From positions 1 to 27,978 of the forward strand of contig CAZVRZ010000070.1 in assembly GCA_964629965.1 (NCBI GenBank): DNA of 27,978 nt, in the 5' to 3' direction. The first letter of the stretch is position 1. Every line of letters begins with the position of its first letter. This DNA is from CAZVRZ01 sp964629965. GTDB taxonomy: Bacteria; Chloroflexota; Anaerolineae; Anaerolineales; UBA4823. A program made the position numbers and the translations under genes. The notes under the pieces were generated by a model. The model was not told where the DNA came from. It searched no databases and saw only the letters and a program-made list of their open reading frames with translations. Below are positions 16,915-26,206 of the stretch, one piece after another.

Positions 16915-18487
16915 TTGCAGGTTTTTAGTTGTTAGCGCTTTGGTGGCATTTGTCACACTCTCATGTTCAGTTGGAACGTTATCTTCCTCTGAACCTTTGT
17001 TTGCTCCTCCTAGTGGGAACTTACAATCTACCAAAACACCCGTTCTCGTTTTCCCACCTTATGGTCCTTCTCCAACACCTATCCAGGCGGTAGAGATCGT
17101 TCCAGAAGCTACCGAGACGCCTGCCTATTTTGCTCCTGTCCCAACGACTGTCGGCAATGAACTGAACACTGCTCCCGTCTTATATTATGTTCAAGCTGGA
17201 GATACGTTGCCTGTGGTAGCGGTTCGTTTTGGTGTAGATCCTTCAGAAATTACTTCCCCCGAGTACATATCCCCAAATAATCTATTACATCCTAACCAGC
17301 TGTTGGTGATTCCGCGTCGCCTGGCTAACACAACATCGGCGGAAAAACATTTTCCTGACAGCGAGGTGGTATTTTCACCTTCAGCGATTGATTTCGATGT
17401 GGTGGCTTTTGTTAGCAACGCCAATGGTTACTTGAATACCTATCGTGAATGGCTTGGCTCAACCTCATGGACTAGCGGTGCAGAAGTTGTCCAGCGGGTT
17501 GCCTTAGAGAATTCGATCAATCCGCGCATGCTGTTGGCCCTTCTGGAATATCAAACGGGTTTGGTCTACAGCAGCACTCCCACAAACTCTGCGTTGGAAG
17601 ATTATCCGATGGGGAAAATAGATGTTCGTTACAAGGGCTTGTATAAACAGTTGGCCTGGGCAGTTAATAATTTGTCTACTGGATATTATGGGTGGCGAGA
17701 AGGGCAGTTGTATGAGATTCGATTTTCTGATGGCGTTACGGCTCGCCTTGCACCGGAATTAAACGCGGGAACAGTTGCTCTGCAATATTATTTTGCCCAG
17801 GTGTATGGAACACAAGATTGGCTTCAGGCTATGGACCCGAACACCGGTTTTCCCGCTCTGTACGAAAGGATGTTTGACAGTGCCTGGCTGCGGGCAATGC
17901 AAGTAGAACCGCTGTATCCTCCTGATCTGGTTCAACCTGACCTGATCTTGCCTTTTATGATTGGGCAATTATGGAACTACACGGGCGGACCACATGGGGC
18001 TTGGGAACGTGATGGCGCTCGCGCTGCTTTGGATTTTTCTCCCTCAAGAAATGTGCCCGGATGTGTTGAATCATTTAGCTGGGTTTTAGCTGCTGCGCCT
18101 GGAAAAGTGGTTCGCTCAGGCAGAGGGGTGGTTGTGGTCGATTTGGACGGCGATGGGTACGAACAAACAGGTTGGGCGCTGCTCTATTTGCATATTGCTA
18201 CTAATGGACGCATAGCAAACGGAACCTGGCTCGAAACGGGGGATTTAATCGGTTATCCATCATGTGAAGGAGGCTTATCGACCGGTACCCATGTTCATAT
18301 TGCGCGCAAGTACAACGGCGAGTGGATTCCTGCAGATGGTCCTTTGCCGTTCAATATGGATGGCTGGATTGCTCACGCAGGTGACAGACCTTATGAAGGT
18401 ACATTAACACGAGATGGCGAGACCGTAATTGCCAATGTTTATGGTTCTTATGAGACGAACATTCTTCGTGTGAGGAGGGAACCATAA
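16859..18487 (+). CDS. LysM-M23 lipoprotein, paralogue 2
   Basis: Same architecture as the preceding gene: signal peptide ending in the lipobox TLSC (C36 from this start), Pro-rich linker, LysM domain starting YYVQAGDTLPVVAVRFGV, helical region with SINPRMLLALLEYQTG, and M23 domain with GGPHGAWE...ALDFSP, LYLHI and STGTHVHIARKYNGEWIP. The ATG at 16859 gives a 36-residue signal peptide with a basic n-region and overlaps the previous gene by 56 bases in another frame; an upstream in-frame ATG at 16802 would make the leader unusually long. No clear ribosome binding site is seen, so translation may depend on coupling. Expected to be an outward-facing, membrane-anchored peptidoglycan endopeptidase; whether all three copies are active is not known. 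Confidence 0.83.
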   Translation: MKWLKLGKVIIRRIQSSVSCRFLVVSALVAFVTLSCSVGTLSSSEPLFAPPSGNLQSTKTPVLVFPPYGPSPTPIQAVEIVPEATETPAYFAPVPTTVGNELNTAPVLYYVQAGDTLPVVAVRFGVDPSEITSPEYISPNNLLHPNQLLVIPRRLANTTSAEKHFPDSEVVFSPSAIDFDVVAFVSNANGYLNTYREWLGSTSWTSGAEVVQRVALENSINPRMLLALLEYQTGLVYSSTPTNSALEDYPMGKIDVRYKGLYKQLAWAVNNLSTGYYGWREGQLYEIRFSDGVTARLAPELNAGTVALQYYFAQVYGTQDWLQAMDPNTGFPALYERMFDSAWLRAMQVEPLYPPDLVQPDLILPFMIGQLWNYTGGPHGAWERDGARAALDFSPSRNVPGCVESFSWVLAAAPGKVVRSGRGVVVVDLDGDGYEQTGWALLYLHIATNGRIANGTWLETGDLIGYPSCEGGLSTGTHVHIARKYNGEWIPADGPLPFNMDGWIAHAGDRPYEGTLTRDGETVIANVYGSYETNILRVRREP

Positions 18488-20166
18488 TGCCTGGACGAAC
18501 TAAGACTCAATTGTCTCGGAGAGGTTTTTTGAAGTTTTTAGGATTGGCGTGGGCCGGGAGCGCTCTGGCTGCCTGTCAGATAAACCCCGGGCAGGCGATT
18601 GCCCCGGCACAAACCCCTTTGCTAATTGCCAGTCCTTCAGTTGCTCCTCCCCCTGCCATCACTTCTACTGTCCCGCTCGCACCACCCCTGCCAGAACCGA
18701 CCATCACTTTAAGACCTTCTGATACCACAGTTGTCATTACACCGACTTTTACCCACACTGCGACCCCGATTCCTCCTGCGGCTACACCCACAATGAACCA
18801 GGGTGTGTTGACAGAGCAACAACGGCAAAAACTTGCGGAAGAATCGTTGAAATACGTTGCTTCAGACGAAGCCAGTGCCATCGCTGTAGCGCGTTCTCTG
18901 AAATATCTCCCAACTGATGGGCATCCATCGAACATGTGTGGACCTCTGGCGGTTGCCCAATTGATTGACGCGGGCCTGGTCAGTCAATATACAGATTTGC
19001 ACGATTTCTGGTTGTTGGATCCGGAAACTGCCAGCGATCGAGTCAAGTTGGAGATTGCGTTCCCGCGAGAAGAATTTTTATGGCTGCATACGGATGAGCC
19101 TACCAATACTTTCAATTTTGAGGTTTTCCCCCTGGCACCTGGAGATTTTATATTCACGTATGCCGGAAAGTCTGGCAGCTTTCAACACATGTTAACTGTA
19201 ACCAAAGTGGATTCCGAAGGACGCGCTTTCACAGTGACGAACCTGAACACTGCGAAGGGATACTTGATCCAGGAAGTGATGCTGTATGACCCTTCGCAGC
19301 CGGGAGAAGGATATTTCTATGTCTGGACGAGCCGTCAGAATGCGAAGTATGGGCGAACGGGTTTTGGCGGATTTGATCTCTGGCGCCGCTTGACGCCGGT
19401 GTTAGGAAAAACTGAACCGGAACGATTGCTGGGCGAAAAATTGGATGAAATAATCGATCAGGGGGGGGACTGGCATATCTTGATTAAGCAGGTTTCGGGC
19501 AAGGAGATTTATGAACGTCGTTCGCGCTACCGGATACCTGTTGCCTCCATCATAAAAGTCCCAATCGCCATGTTGTTTTTTAAATCTCTTGAATTGATGG
19601 AGGTTCAGGATATTCCCAGCTTCCTGCAAAAAGGAGCCGACGGTCGAACGTATGAGCAGTTGTTGTACGCCATGTTGGTCGAATCTGAAGAGGTGGCGAC
19701 CTTTTCGATTCTAGACGAAGCTCAGCGTTTTGGCCTGGGGTATACCAAAACACTTCAGAGCTGGGGGTTCTCGCGGACAGACGTGTTAAGCCGGAAGTCT
19801 ACTCCCATGGAAATAGGCAGGCTTTTTGAAGGACTATATCAAGAAAGTTTTCTTTCAAGTGAAGCCTGCCAGATGATTCTTATCTATATGAGCATATATA
19901 CTCCCAACGATGATCTACGCCTGGGGCAGATACGACAATACCTGCCGGCTGGTTATAACATATATAATAAGCGGGGCAGCCTGACGGAAAATTACCTGGT
20001 GGTGGCAGATGCGGCCTTGATCGAGGTGCCTACCTCAGATGGACCGGTGACATTTGTGGCGGAGATCTTCGGGTATCAAGGAGAAAAGCGCGTAACCTAT
20101 GAAAAACTTGAGGAGGCAGCCAATGCCATGGCACAGGCTATCGGTCAATTCTTCCTCCAGTTATAG
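18487..20166 (+). CDS. Tat lipoprotein fusing a papain-like and a beta-lactamase-like domain
   Basis: The 559-aa protein starts with a twin-arginine signal (SRRGFLKF) and lipobox ALAAC (C30), so it is probably exported folded and lipidated. A Pro/Thr-rich linker runs to about 105. Residues 118-300 look like a papain/C39-type fold: SNMCGPLAVAQLIDAG with candidate nucleophile C151, SFQHMLTVTKVD with H234, then TVTNLN. Residues 310-559 resemble class A beta-lactamase/serine hydrolases: ASIIKVPIAMLF carries the SxxK pair S354/K357, and NKRGSL at 494-499 stands for the KTG motif. The SDN position reads SEE (400-402), so catalysis may differ. The ATG overlaps the previous stop by one base after a GGAGG. 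A peptidoglycan-related role is inferred from the neighbours. Confidence 0.8.
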   Translation: MPGRTKTQLSRRGFLKFLGLAWAGSALAACQINPGQAIAPAQTPLLIASPSVAPPPAITSTVPLAPPLPEPTITLRPSDTTVVITPTFTHTATPIPPAATPTMNQGVLTEQQRQKLAEESLKYVASDEASAIAVARSLKYLPTDGHPSNMCGPLAVAQLIDAGLVSQYTDLHDFWLLDPETASDRVKLEIAFPREEFLWLHTDEPTNTFNFEVFPLAPGDFIFTYAGKSGSFQHMLTVTKVDSEGRAFTVTNLNTAKGYLIQEVMLYDPSQPGEGYFYVWTSRQNAKYGRTGFGGFDLWRRLTPVLGKTEPERLLGEKLDEIIDQGGDWHILIKQVSGKEIYERRSRYRIPVASIIKVPIAMLFFKSLELMEVQDIPSFLQKGADGRTYEQLLYAMLVESEEVATFSILDEAQRFGLGYTKTLQSWGFSRTDVLSRKSTPMEIGRLFEGLYQESFLSSEACQMILIYMSIYTPNDDLRLGQIRQYLPAGYNIYNKRGSLTENYLVVADAALIEVPTSDGPVTFVAEIFGYQGEKRVTYEKLEEAANAMAQAIGQFFLQL

Positions 20167-20177
20167 GCTCACCTGAA

Positions 20178-21659
20178 ATGCACGCCAGAAGATTTTTCTT
20201 GGTTGTTCTGTGCATGGGTCTGTTGACTGCCTGTGGGCGACAAAATAGTCAAACCATCCCCACCCCTGGGCAATCCCTGCCCGAACCGGCGATGACTGCG
20301 ACGGAGGCCCCTCGGGTGGATATAACTCCTTTCCCTACCCGCCCGGTCTATGTTCCTGGTGAATTGGTTGATTATGTGGCTCAAACAGGCGACACTCTTC
20401 CCGCGTTGGCGGCGCGTTTCAATACAACCGTAAAGGAAATATATGCTGCCAATTCCTTCATTCCTGCAGATGCTACCACTATGCCTGCAGGGATGCCAAT
20501 GAAGATCCCGATCTATTTCGCACCATTTTGGGGAACACCTTTTCAATCACTCCCTGATGCTTCCTTTGTGAATGGCGTGGCCCAGATGGATTTTTCAACG
20601 GAAGAGTTTACGTCCAGTTATCCGGGGTGGCTGGTCAGGCATGTTGAATATGCTGGATCTCGGAGACGGAATGGCGCTCAACTTGTTGATCTGGTAGCCA
20701 CGAACTTCAGTATCAGCCCGCGTTTATTGCTGGCAATATTGGAATACCAGGCTGGCGCGGTGACACAATCTGAGGCGCCAACTGATATCCGATACATTGT
20801 TGGAAAAGCAGACGCAGAAAATCTAAGCCTTTATGTACAGTTGGTTTGGGCTGCCGATGCATTGAATAACGCGTTTTATGGATGGCGTTTGGGCGAGCTG
20901 CTTACCATCGATATGAATAATGGACGTATGGAGCGCCCAGATCCGTGGCAGAATGCAGCTTCTGTTGCCTTGCAGTATTATTTCGCTCAGATGTTAGACC
21001 CCGAAGATTATCAACGAGCTATTGGCCCAGATGGTTTTGTGGCTGTTTACGAACGGTTGTTTGGCGATCCCTGGCAAGACCAGGTGAATTACATACCGGG
21101 CAGCCTTACTCAACCCGACTTTGCTCTTCCTTATGAACCTGGGAAGGCCTGGTCTTATACAGGGGGCCCACATACTGCTTGGGGAGATGGGCAACCATTC
21201 GCTGCCGTAGATTTCGCTCCTCCCTTAATGGTGGGTGGTTGTACGAAATCATCAGATTGGGTTACGGCAGTCGCTCCCGGCATTATTGTTCGCTCTGAAG
21301 GGGCAGTGGTTACTTTGGATTTGGATGGCGATCGGGATGAGCATACCGGTTGGGTCGTGTTTTACTTGCATGTAGGGTCTATAGGCCGGGTGCCTGCAGG
21401 CAGGTGGGTTGAGACAGGTGATTTAATTGGACATCCTTCTTGTGAGGGAGGGCGATCTACCGGAACACACATGCATATTGCGCGCAAGTATAATGGGGAA
21501 TGGATACCCGCTTATGGTCCACTGGCATTTAACTTGGAAGGTTGGATAGCAAAAGCAGGTGATGGGCCTTACCAGGGAACTTTGGAGCGTTTTGGGCGTG
21601 TAGTCACAGCCTGTGTTTGTTCAGACCAGGGAACAATTGTTATAGCCGGGGAGAGATAA
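20178..21659 (+). CDS. LysM-M23 lipoprotein, paralogue 3
   Basis: Third member of the set (493 aa): short signal peptide with lipobox LLTAC (C19), Pro/Thr linker, LysM domain from VDYVAQTGDTLPALAARF, helical region with SISPRLLLAILEYQAG, and M23 domain with GGPHTAWGDG...AVDFAPP, FYLHV and STGTHMHIARKYNGEWIP. It is closer to paralogue 2 than to paralogue 1 in the M23 region (both end in THxHIARKYNGEWIPA). It begins 11 bases after the Tat lipoprotein gene and lies 4 bases before the sugar kinase gene. The retained metal-binding histidines and aspartate argue that it is an active peptidase; its specific bond is unknown. Confidence 0.87.
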   Translation: MHARRFFLVVLCMGLLTACGRQNSQTIPTPGQSLPEPAMTATEAPRVDITPFPTRPVYVPGELVDYVAQTGDTLPALAARFNTTVKEIYAANSFIPADATTMPAGMPMKIPIYFAPFWGTPFQSLPDASFVNGVAQMDFSTEEFTSSYPGWLVRHVEYAGSRRRNGAQLVDLVATNFSISPRLLLAILEYQAGAVTQSEAPTDIRYIVGKADAENLSLYVQLVWAADALNNAFYGWRLGELLTIDMNNGRMERPDPWQNAASVALQYYFAQMLDPEDYQRAIGPDGFVAVYERLFGDPWQDQVNYIPGSLTQPDFALPYEPGKAWSYTGGPHTAWGDGQPFAAVDFAPPLMVGGCTKSSDWVTAVAPGIIVRSEGAVVTLDLDGDRDEHTGWVVFYLHVGSIGRVPAGRWVETGDLIGHPSCEGGRSTGTHMHIARKYNGEWIPAYGPLAFNLEGWIAKAGDGPYQGTLERFGRVVTACVCSDQGTIVIAGER

Positions 21660-21663
21660 TTGT

Positions 21664-22686
21664 ATGTCGATGCAAATGCCGCCTCGCTTTTTGGTGATTG
21701 GCAGACTTCAACGGGAATTTGTAATCTTGCCTGATCAGCAAGTGCAGATCGATGTGCCTGCAGGAAATGCTCTTTATGCCGCGATGGGCCTGGTGGTTTG
21801 GGAGCCTACACCTCCGCCAGCCATTGTGGCGCGTGTCGGCGAAGACTATCCACGCGAATGGCTGGATGAGTTCGAACGGCATGGGCTGGATATGCGAGGC
21901 GTCCGCATCCTTGCCCAACCAATCGACCTGCGAAAATTCTATGTGTATGTCGATCGCCTGCAGCGAGTTGAAGAGGATCCGGTGCCTCATTTCGCTCGCC
22001 TGGGAAAACCTTTCCCAAAAGCATTGTTGGGCTACCGGACTTTGAAATCTCAATCCGATAGCCGTACTCAATTCAGCTCGATCACGTTGCGCCAGGGTGA
22101 TTTTATCCCCGAATTGCTAGATGCTCATATAGCCCATATCTGCCCTGTCGATTACCTGACCCATACCCTGATCCCGGCAGTTCTCCGCCAGGCAGGTTTT
22201 ACAACGCTTACTGTAGATCCTTCCAACGGAACCATGAACCCGGCGTTTTGGGATAACATACCTTCTCTTGTGACAGGTTTGACCGCCTTTTTACCTTCTG
22301 AAGAAAAAATGGTTTCGTTGTTTCGGGGACGTAGCACCGATATCTGGCAGATGGTCGAGGCCATTGCATCTTATGGCTGTGAATTCATTGTTATCAAACG
22401 CGGCGCTCGTGGACAGTATTTGTATGATAGAAACTCTGGTGCGCGCTGGGAGATTCCTGCTTATCCTGGGCGCATCACCTCGTTAACAGGAGCAGGAGAC
22501 GCTTTTTGTGGAGGTTTCCTGGCAGGATATCAACGTTCTTTTGATCCAGTGGAAGCAGTGCTACATGGGAATATCTCAGCTTCTTTAGTTATCGAAGGCG
22601 GTGATCCATTTTATGCCTTAGGCGCTTTGCAAGGGTTGGCAGAAGCTCGCCTGGCTGCATTGAGGGAGTCGGTTCGGAGAGTTTAA
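21664..22686 (+). CDS. PfkB-family carbohydrate kinase
   Basis: The 340-aa protein belongs to the ribokinase/PfkB fold, which phosphorylates sugars or nucleosides with ATP. The C-terminal signature LTGAGDAFCGGFLAGY is intact, with D279 as the catalytic base and GAGD as the anion hole; VIKRGARGQYLY precedes it. The N-terminal signature is weaker (VPAGNALYAAMGL in place of the usual GGN-x-A region), so the substrate cannot be assigned; ribose, fructose, adenosine or inositol derivatives are possible. GGGGAGAG lies about 8 bases before the ATG. It is packed 4 bases after the third LysM-M23 gene and 2 bases before the M20 peptidase gene, so it belongs to the same operon despite no obvious link to cell-wall work. 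Confidence 0.88.
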   Translation: MSMQMPPRFLVIGRLQREFVILPDQQVQIDVPAGNALYAAMGLVVWEPTPPPAIVARVGEDYPREWLDEFERHGLDMRGVRILAQPIDLRKFYVYVDRLQRVEEDPVPHFARLGKPFPKALLGYRTLKSQSDSRTQFSSITLRQGDFIPELLDAHIAHICPVDYLTHTLIPAVLRQAGFTTLTVDPSNGTMNPAFWDNIPSLVTGLTAFLPSEEKMVSLFRGRSTDIWQMVEAIASYGCEFIVIKRGARGQYLYDRNSGARWEIPAYPGRITSLTGAGDAFCGGFLAGYQRSFDPVEAVLHGNISASLVIEGGDPFYALGALQGLAEARLAALRESVRRV

Positions 22687-22688
22687 CA

Positions 22689-23831
22689 GTGGATATCTCG
22701 CAAGTTTTGGTGGATCGAGTAGTAAAGCAGGCCATAGAATTCCAACAAATTGCCTCGCCGACATTTGCAGAACGCCAGCGCGCTCTGTTGGTGATGCAGC
22801 GGTTTCAGGAAGAAGCATTGGTAAACATTCATATGGATTCTGCGGGAAATGTATATGCATGCCTGCCGGGCGAGAGCTCAAAGCCCCCCCTGGTCATATC
22901 CGCCCACATGGACACCGTTTTTCCTATCGATACAGATTTAGCAATCAAACGCAAGCGTGAAACGATCATGGGAGCGGGTATCGGTGATAATTCCATTTCG
23001 TTGGCAGCTTTGTTAGGGTTGGTATGGCTTTTACGAGATGAGCCTCCTTTACCGGGCGATGTGTGGCTTGTGGCTAATGTTTGCGAGGAAGGCCTGGGCG
23101 ACCTGAAGGGGATGCGGGCGGTTGTTGAGAAATTTGGTCGATCGGCGTTGGCTTACCTGGTATTGGAAGGAATGTCTTTAGGTTTCATTTACCGCCAGGG
23201 TTTGGCAGTCCGCCGCTATCGTGTGACGGCAAAAACTCCCGGTGGGCATTCTTGGAGCAATTATGGTGTTCCTTCGGCAATCCATGCCCTGGCTCGCTTG
23301 ATCACTCGCCTGGACGATCTGCCGTTATCTACTCAACCGCGTACCACGATGAACGTGGGTACTATTCATGGGGGAACCAGTGTCAATACCATTGCCGCCG
23401 AGGCTTATTGTGAAGTAGATTTACGTTCGGAATCATCTGGCGCCCTGGCGCACCTGAGTGAAATTGTGCTTGCCATGATCGAGCAAGAGAGCCGGCCTGG
23501 CTCTCGTTTTATCCGCTTCATGGTAGAAGTCATTGGTGATCGACCTGCGGGTGAACTACCTGCTGCTCATCCGTTGGTACGGTTGGCTGAACAAGCTCTC
23601 ATAGCCCAAGGGATCGATCCGAAGGAAGCCATAGGATCAACCGATGCGAATATCCCTCTCAGCCTGGGTATACCCTGTGTTTGCATTGGCGTTACAGAAG
23701 GTAAGGGAGCGCATACGCTTTCGGAGACGATCCACATTCCGCCCTTATCCAAGGGGCTGGCCCAACTCACCTGCCTTGTAAAGGCCATTTTCACACATTT
23801 GGCACATGAAACATTACCAGGCGATTTGTAG
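22689..23831 (+). CDS. M20-family metallopeptidase
   Basis: This 380-aa protein is a di-zinc M20 (ArgE/DapE/PepT-like) amidohydrolase, probably a cytoplasmic peptidase or amidase. Metal-site motifs are SAHMDTVFP (H73, D75), GAGIGDNSIS (D100 bridging), CEEGLGD (E133 base, E134 ligand) and the terminal GKGAHTLSETIHIPP with the last histidine. TPGGHSWSNYGVPSAIHA marks the dimerisation/lid domain, and SVNTIA is also family-typical. The start is a GTG with GGAGAG upstream. Its 3' end overlaps the convergent alpha-galactosidase gene by 18 bases. Being downstream of wall-lytic lipoproteins, a role in recycling released peptides is attractive but only an inference. Confidence 0.9.
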   Translation: MDISQVLVDRVVKQAIEFQQIASPTFAERQRALLVMQRFQEEALVNIHMDSAGNVYACLPGESSKPPLVISAHMDTVFPIDTDLAIKRKRETIMGAGIGDNSISLAALLGLVWLLRDEPPLPGDVWLVANVCEEGLGDLKGMRAVVEKFGRSALAYLVLEGMSLGFIYRQGLAVRRYRVTAKTPGGHSWSNYGVPSAIHALARLITRLDDLPLSTQPRTTMNVGTIHGGTSVNTIAAEAYCEVDLRSESSGALAHLSEIVLAMIEQESRPGSRFIRFMVEVIGDRPAGELPAAHPLVRLAEQALIAQGIDPKEAIGSTDANIPLSLGIPCVCIGVTEGKGAHTLSETIHIPPLSKGLAQLTCLVKAIFTHLAHETLPGDL

Positions 23832-26147
23832 ATTGGCTTGTTGATCAAACGCTAATGGGAAAACATATGATCCATGCGGCCCCTCTTCCCACGAGGTGGG
23901 TTGAGCAGCAAGGCTTGCCTGTACGGGCCTGGCGGGCAGGCATAAGGCGATGCGACCTTGGGCATGGGCAGGACGGCGCAGCGCAACACACAGGGTATGA
24001 TTTTTAATAGACCAGCCGGAAACTTCCAAACCCTGTGAGATATGCAAGTCGCTGCCCAGGTATTGAGGTGCGTGGGGGCTGTGTTTGCGTACTGCTAATA
24101 AAGCTACCCCATGCGGAGAAAGGTCCAAGGTGGTTCCTTCTAGATCAGGAAAATAACGACCTGACCAAAACTCTCGCGCATAATATGAATGCTCTTCAAG
24201 ATGAAACTCTTTGGCCCGAAATGGCCGTTCGCGTGTTTGGTCTGTCCAGTTAAATTGAGCCAGGATATGCCAATCGCCGGTCGAGTTGGATAGGTCCATG
24301 CGCAGGCGTTGGGGAGTGGCATTGTCCAGCCAGTCAATGACCTGGGGAGCTCGATCGATGATCGGCAGTAAAGCCTGGAGGATGCGCTTTCGATCTTCTG
24401 GAAGATCAGGTAAATGGTCTGATAGGAGCAGAGAGCCTCCGGTCAGAGCGATGACCGTCGCCAGGCTTTGCACCTCCGCCGTGGATAGCTGCATGGTTGG
24501 GCGCAGCAGCAGGCAATCTGGATCGTTAATCCACCAATGCCTGTGCAAACCGGAGCGCGTGAGCGCATTTTGTATAGCATTCCGTGCCGAAGGCATTCCC
24601 CATTCTTCCTTGAACGGAAATGCAACACCAAAGTAGGCAGGCTCCCAACGTTGACTTACATCGGATCCAATACGCATGGCATCCACCAGGCCAATAGCTG
24701 ATCCCAGCGGGCATCCGCAACCTAACAAGACTGTATCAACGCCTGCTGCCTGGCGTAAAACTTTCAATCCTTTTCGCATCACCTGGGCGCGGGTCTGGGT
24801 AGGATCCTTGTACTTGCCGGGCAGGGCGGCTGCATACAGGAAATCGAGTTTCAAAAAGGGAAATCCCCACTCGTGGGCGGCTTTGTCTACCACCTGGCAG
24901 GTGTAATCCAATGCCTCCGGGTTGGTCAAGTCGAGCGCAGCTGTCAATGTGTTCCAAATAAAACCAGCATTCACGGCCTTGCCGGAGGCGCTGCGCAACA
25001 ACCAGTCTGGGTGCTCTGCCGCCAGGCGTGCTTTGGGGTGAACGATGAAAGGCGCCAGCCATAGCCCGGGCGTCAAACCTGCCTGGCGAATTTCGGTTGC
25101 CAGAGGAGCAACGCCAGCGGGAAAGGCTGGATTGAAGCGCAACCAATCACCGACTTGAGCTTCATACCCATCATCGATTTGAATCATCTTCAACGGCGCT
25201 TCGCTTGCCATTGCCTGTACCATGTTCAGATTGTCTCTGATAATTTGAGGGGTGATCTTTTGGTAGAAATGGTACCAGGAGCACCAACCGCTTACGGCTG
25301 TGTTCCCAATGCCGGTAGATGGATCGATGCCATTTTGGCGAGCGGCTGCGCTTGTAAATTCACTCAATGGATAGGCCGTGTCCACATCTAAAAACGAAAG
25401 ACATGCCCAATCCGTACACAGGCTGGCGCCTGGATCCAGGCGGGCTCTATCGCCATTAGCCCAGAGGAGCAGATTGGAGCTGTTTTTGTGCTGATGAACC
25501 TCCAGAGAGCCAAAGTGTTGTTGTTGGGAAAGGAATCCAACCAGGCACGCCTGGCGGTTCTGGCAATTGCCCAGCACGCCAAAAAAGTCGCTGGTGAAAT
25601 TTCCCCTGCGCGTTGGTCTGGGGGTTCCGTGATTGAACCAAATGGGTGTAGTCAGGGGCCCCAGGTGGGTACGTTTGTACCGGTCGGCTGCTTGATAGGC
25701 GCCTGTATAGCTCCAAGATTGCCAACCGTTTGAGAAAAACGATGGTTTCCTTTCTGGGCGATGGAAGCTGTTGGTTGATAAGCATAACATAGTCAGCCGG
25801 CCTGGGTAGACCGGCCGCGAGCCAGTGTTTTGGATCTCCATCTGCCATAATGCCAGGGGGAATTTTTCTGGGAGAGCAAACTTGACTTGGATACGAAGAG
25901 GCTGTTCGGTAGATGATTGAACGATCAATTGCTGGATGGGGCCATGGATAGATGATGCGCTTCCAGATGCGAGCAGTTGACCATTCTTTAAGGGATTCAA
26001 GTGGATAGCGCGTCCCTGATCGTCTTGACAGCAAATTTCTATCTGGATGGCTTGAAATTTGGCAGCCGTTAAGGGTTGGATATTCCAGGTGCCAATTTCA
26101 GGATAGATTGAGAGTTGGAAGAAAGGGTTTTCTATGTCATAATTCAT
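23814..26147 (-). CDS. GH36-family alpha-galactosidase
   Basis: A 777-aa glycoside hydrolase of clan GH-D. An N-terminal beta-sandwich (to about 280) includes SNGWQSWSYTGAY. The (beta/alpha)8 barrel starts at SGWCSWYHFYQKITP (about 286-300) and carries IQIDDGYEAQVGDW, GLWLAPFIV, FLKLDFLYAA with nucleophile D435, and MRIGSDVSQRW with acid/base D496. A C-terminal beta domain closes the chain. No signal peptide is visible, so it probably acts in the cytoplasm on imported alpha-galactosides such as melibiose or raffinose fragments. Length and motif order are normal for the family. It stands alone on the minus strand with no sugar transporter nearby; related specificities within GH36 cannot be excluded. 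Confidence 0.9.
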   Translation of the reverse strand: MNYDIENPFFQLSIYPEIGTWNIQPLTAAKFQAIQIEICCQDDQGRAIHLNPLKNGQLLASGSASSIHGPIQQLIVQSSTEQPLRIQVKFALPEKFPLALWQMEIQNTGSRPVYPGRLTMLCLSTNSFHRPERKPSFFSNGWQSWSYTGAYQAADRYKRTHLGPLTTPIWFNHGTPRPTRRGNFTSDFFGVLGNCQNRQACLVGFLSQQQHFGSLEVHQHKNSSNLLLWANGDRARLDPGASLCTDWACLSFLDVDTAYPLSEFTSAAARQNGIDPSTGIGNTAVSGWCSWYHFYQKITPQIIRDNLNMVQAMASEAPLKMIQIDDGYEAQVGDWLRFNPAFPAGVAPLATEIRQAGLTPGLWLAPFIVHPKARLAAEHPDWLLRSASGKAVNAGFIWNTLTAALDLTNPEALDYTCQVVDKAAHEWGFPFLKLDFLYAAALPGKYKDPTQTRAQVMRKGLKVLRQAAGVDTVLLGCGCPLGSAIGLVDAMRIGSDVSQRWEPAYFGVAFPFKEEWGMPSARNAIQNALTRSGLHRHWWINDPDCLLLRPTMQLSTAEVQSLATVIALTGGSLLLSDHLPDLPEDRKRILQALLPIIDRAPQVIDWLDNATPQRLRMDLSNSTGDWHILAQFNWTDQTRERPFRAKEFHLEEHSYYAREFWSGRYFPDLEGTTLDLSPHGVALLAVRKHSPHAPQYLGSDLHISQGLEVSGWSIKNHTLCVALRRPAHAQGRIALCLPARPVQASLAAQPTSWEEGPHGSYVFPLAFDQQANLQIAW

Positions 26148-26177
26148 ACGATTGCTGCCCTTGAAAATTGATAATTC

Positions 26178-26203
26178 TGAAACTTTTCGATTGAGGATGC
26201 ATC
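26178..26203 (+). promoter_or_regulatory. Candidate ECF promoter before the second sigma gene
   Basis: TGAAAC followed by TTTT (26178-26187) matches the general ECF -35 type, and GCATC (26199-26203) stands 15 bases after it. The same arrangement occurs at 27089-27114. The -10 ends only three bases before the ATG at 26207, so the mRNA would be leaderless or nearly so. Confidence 0.5.
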
Positions 26204-26206
26204 ATA

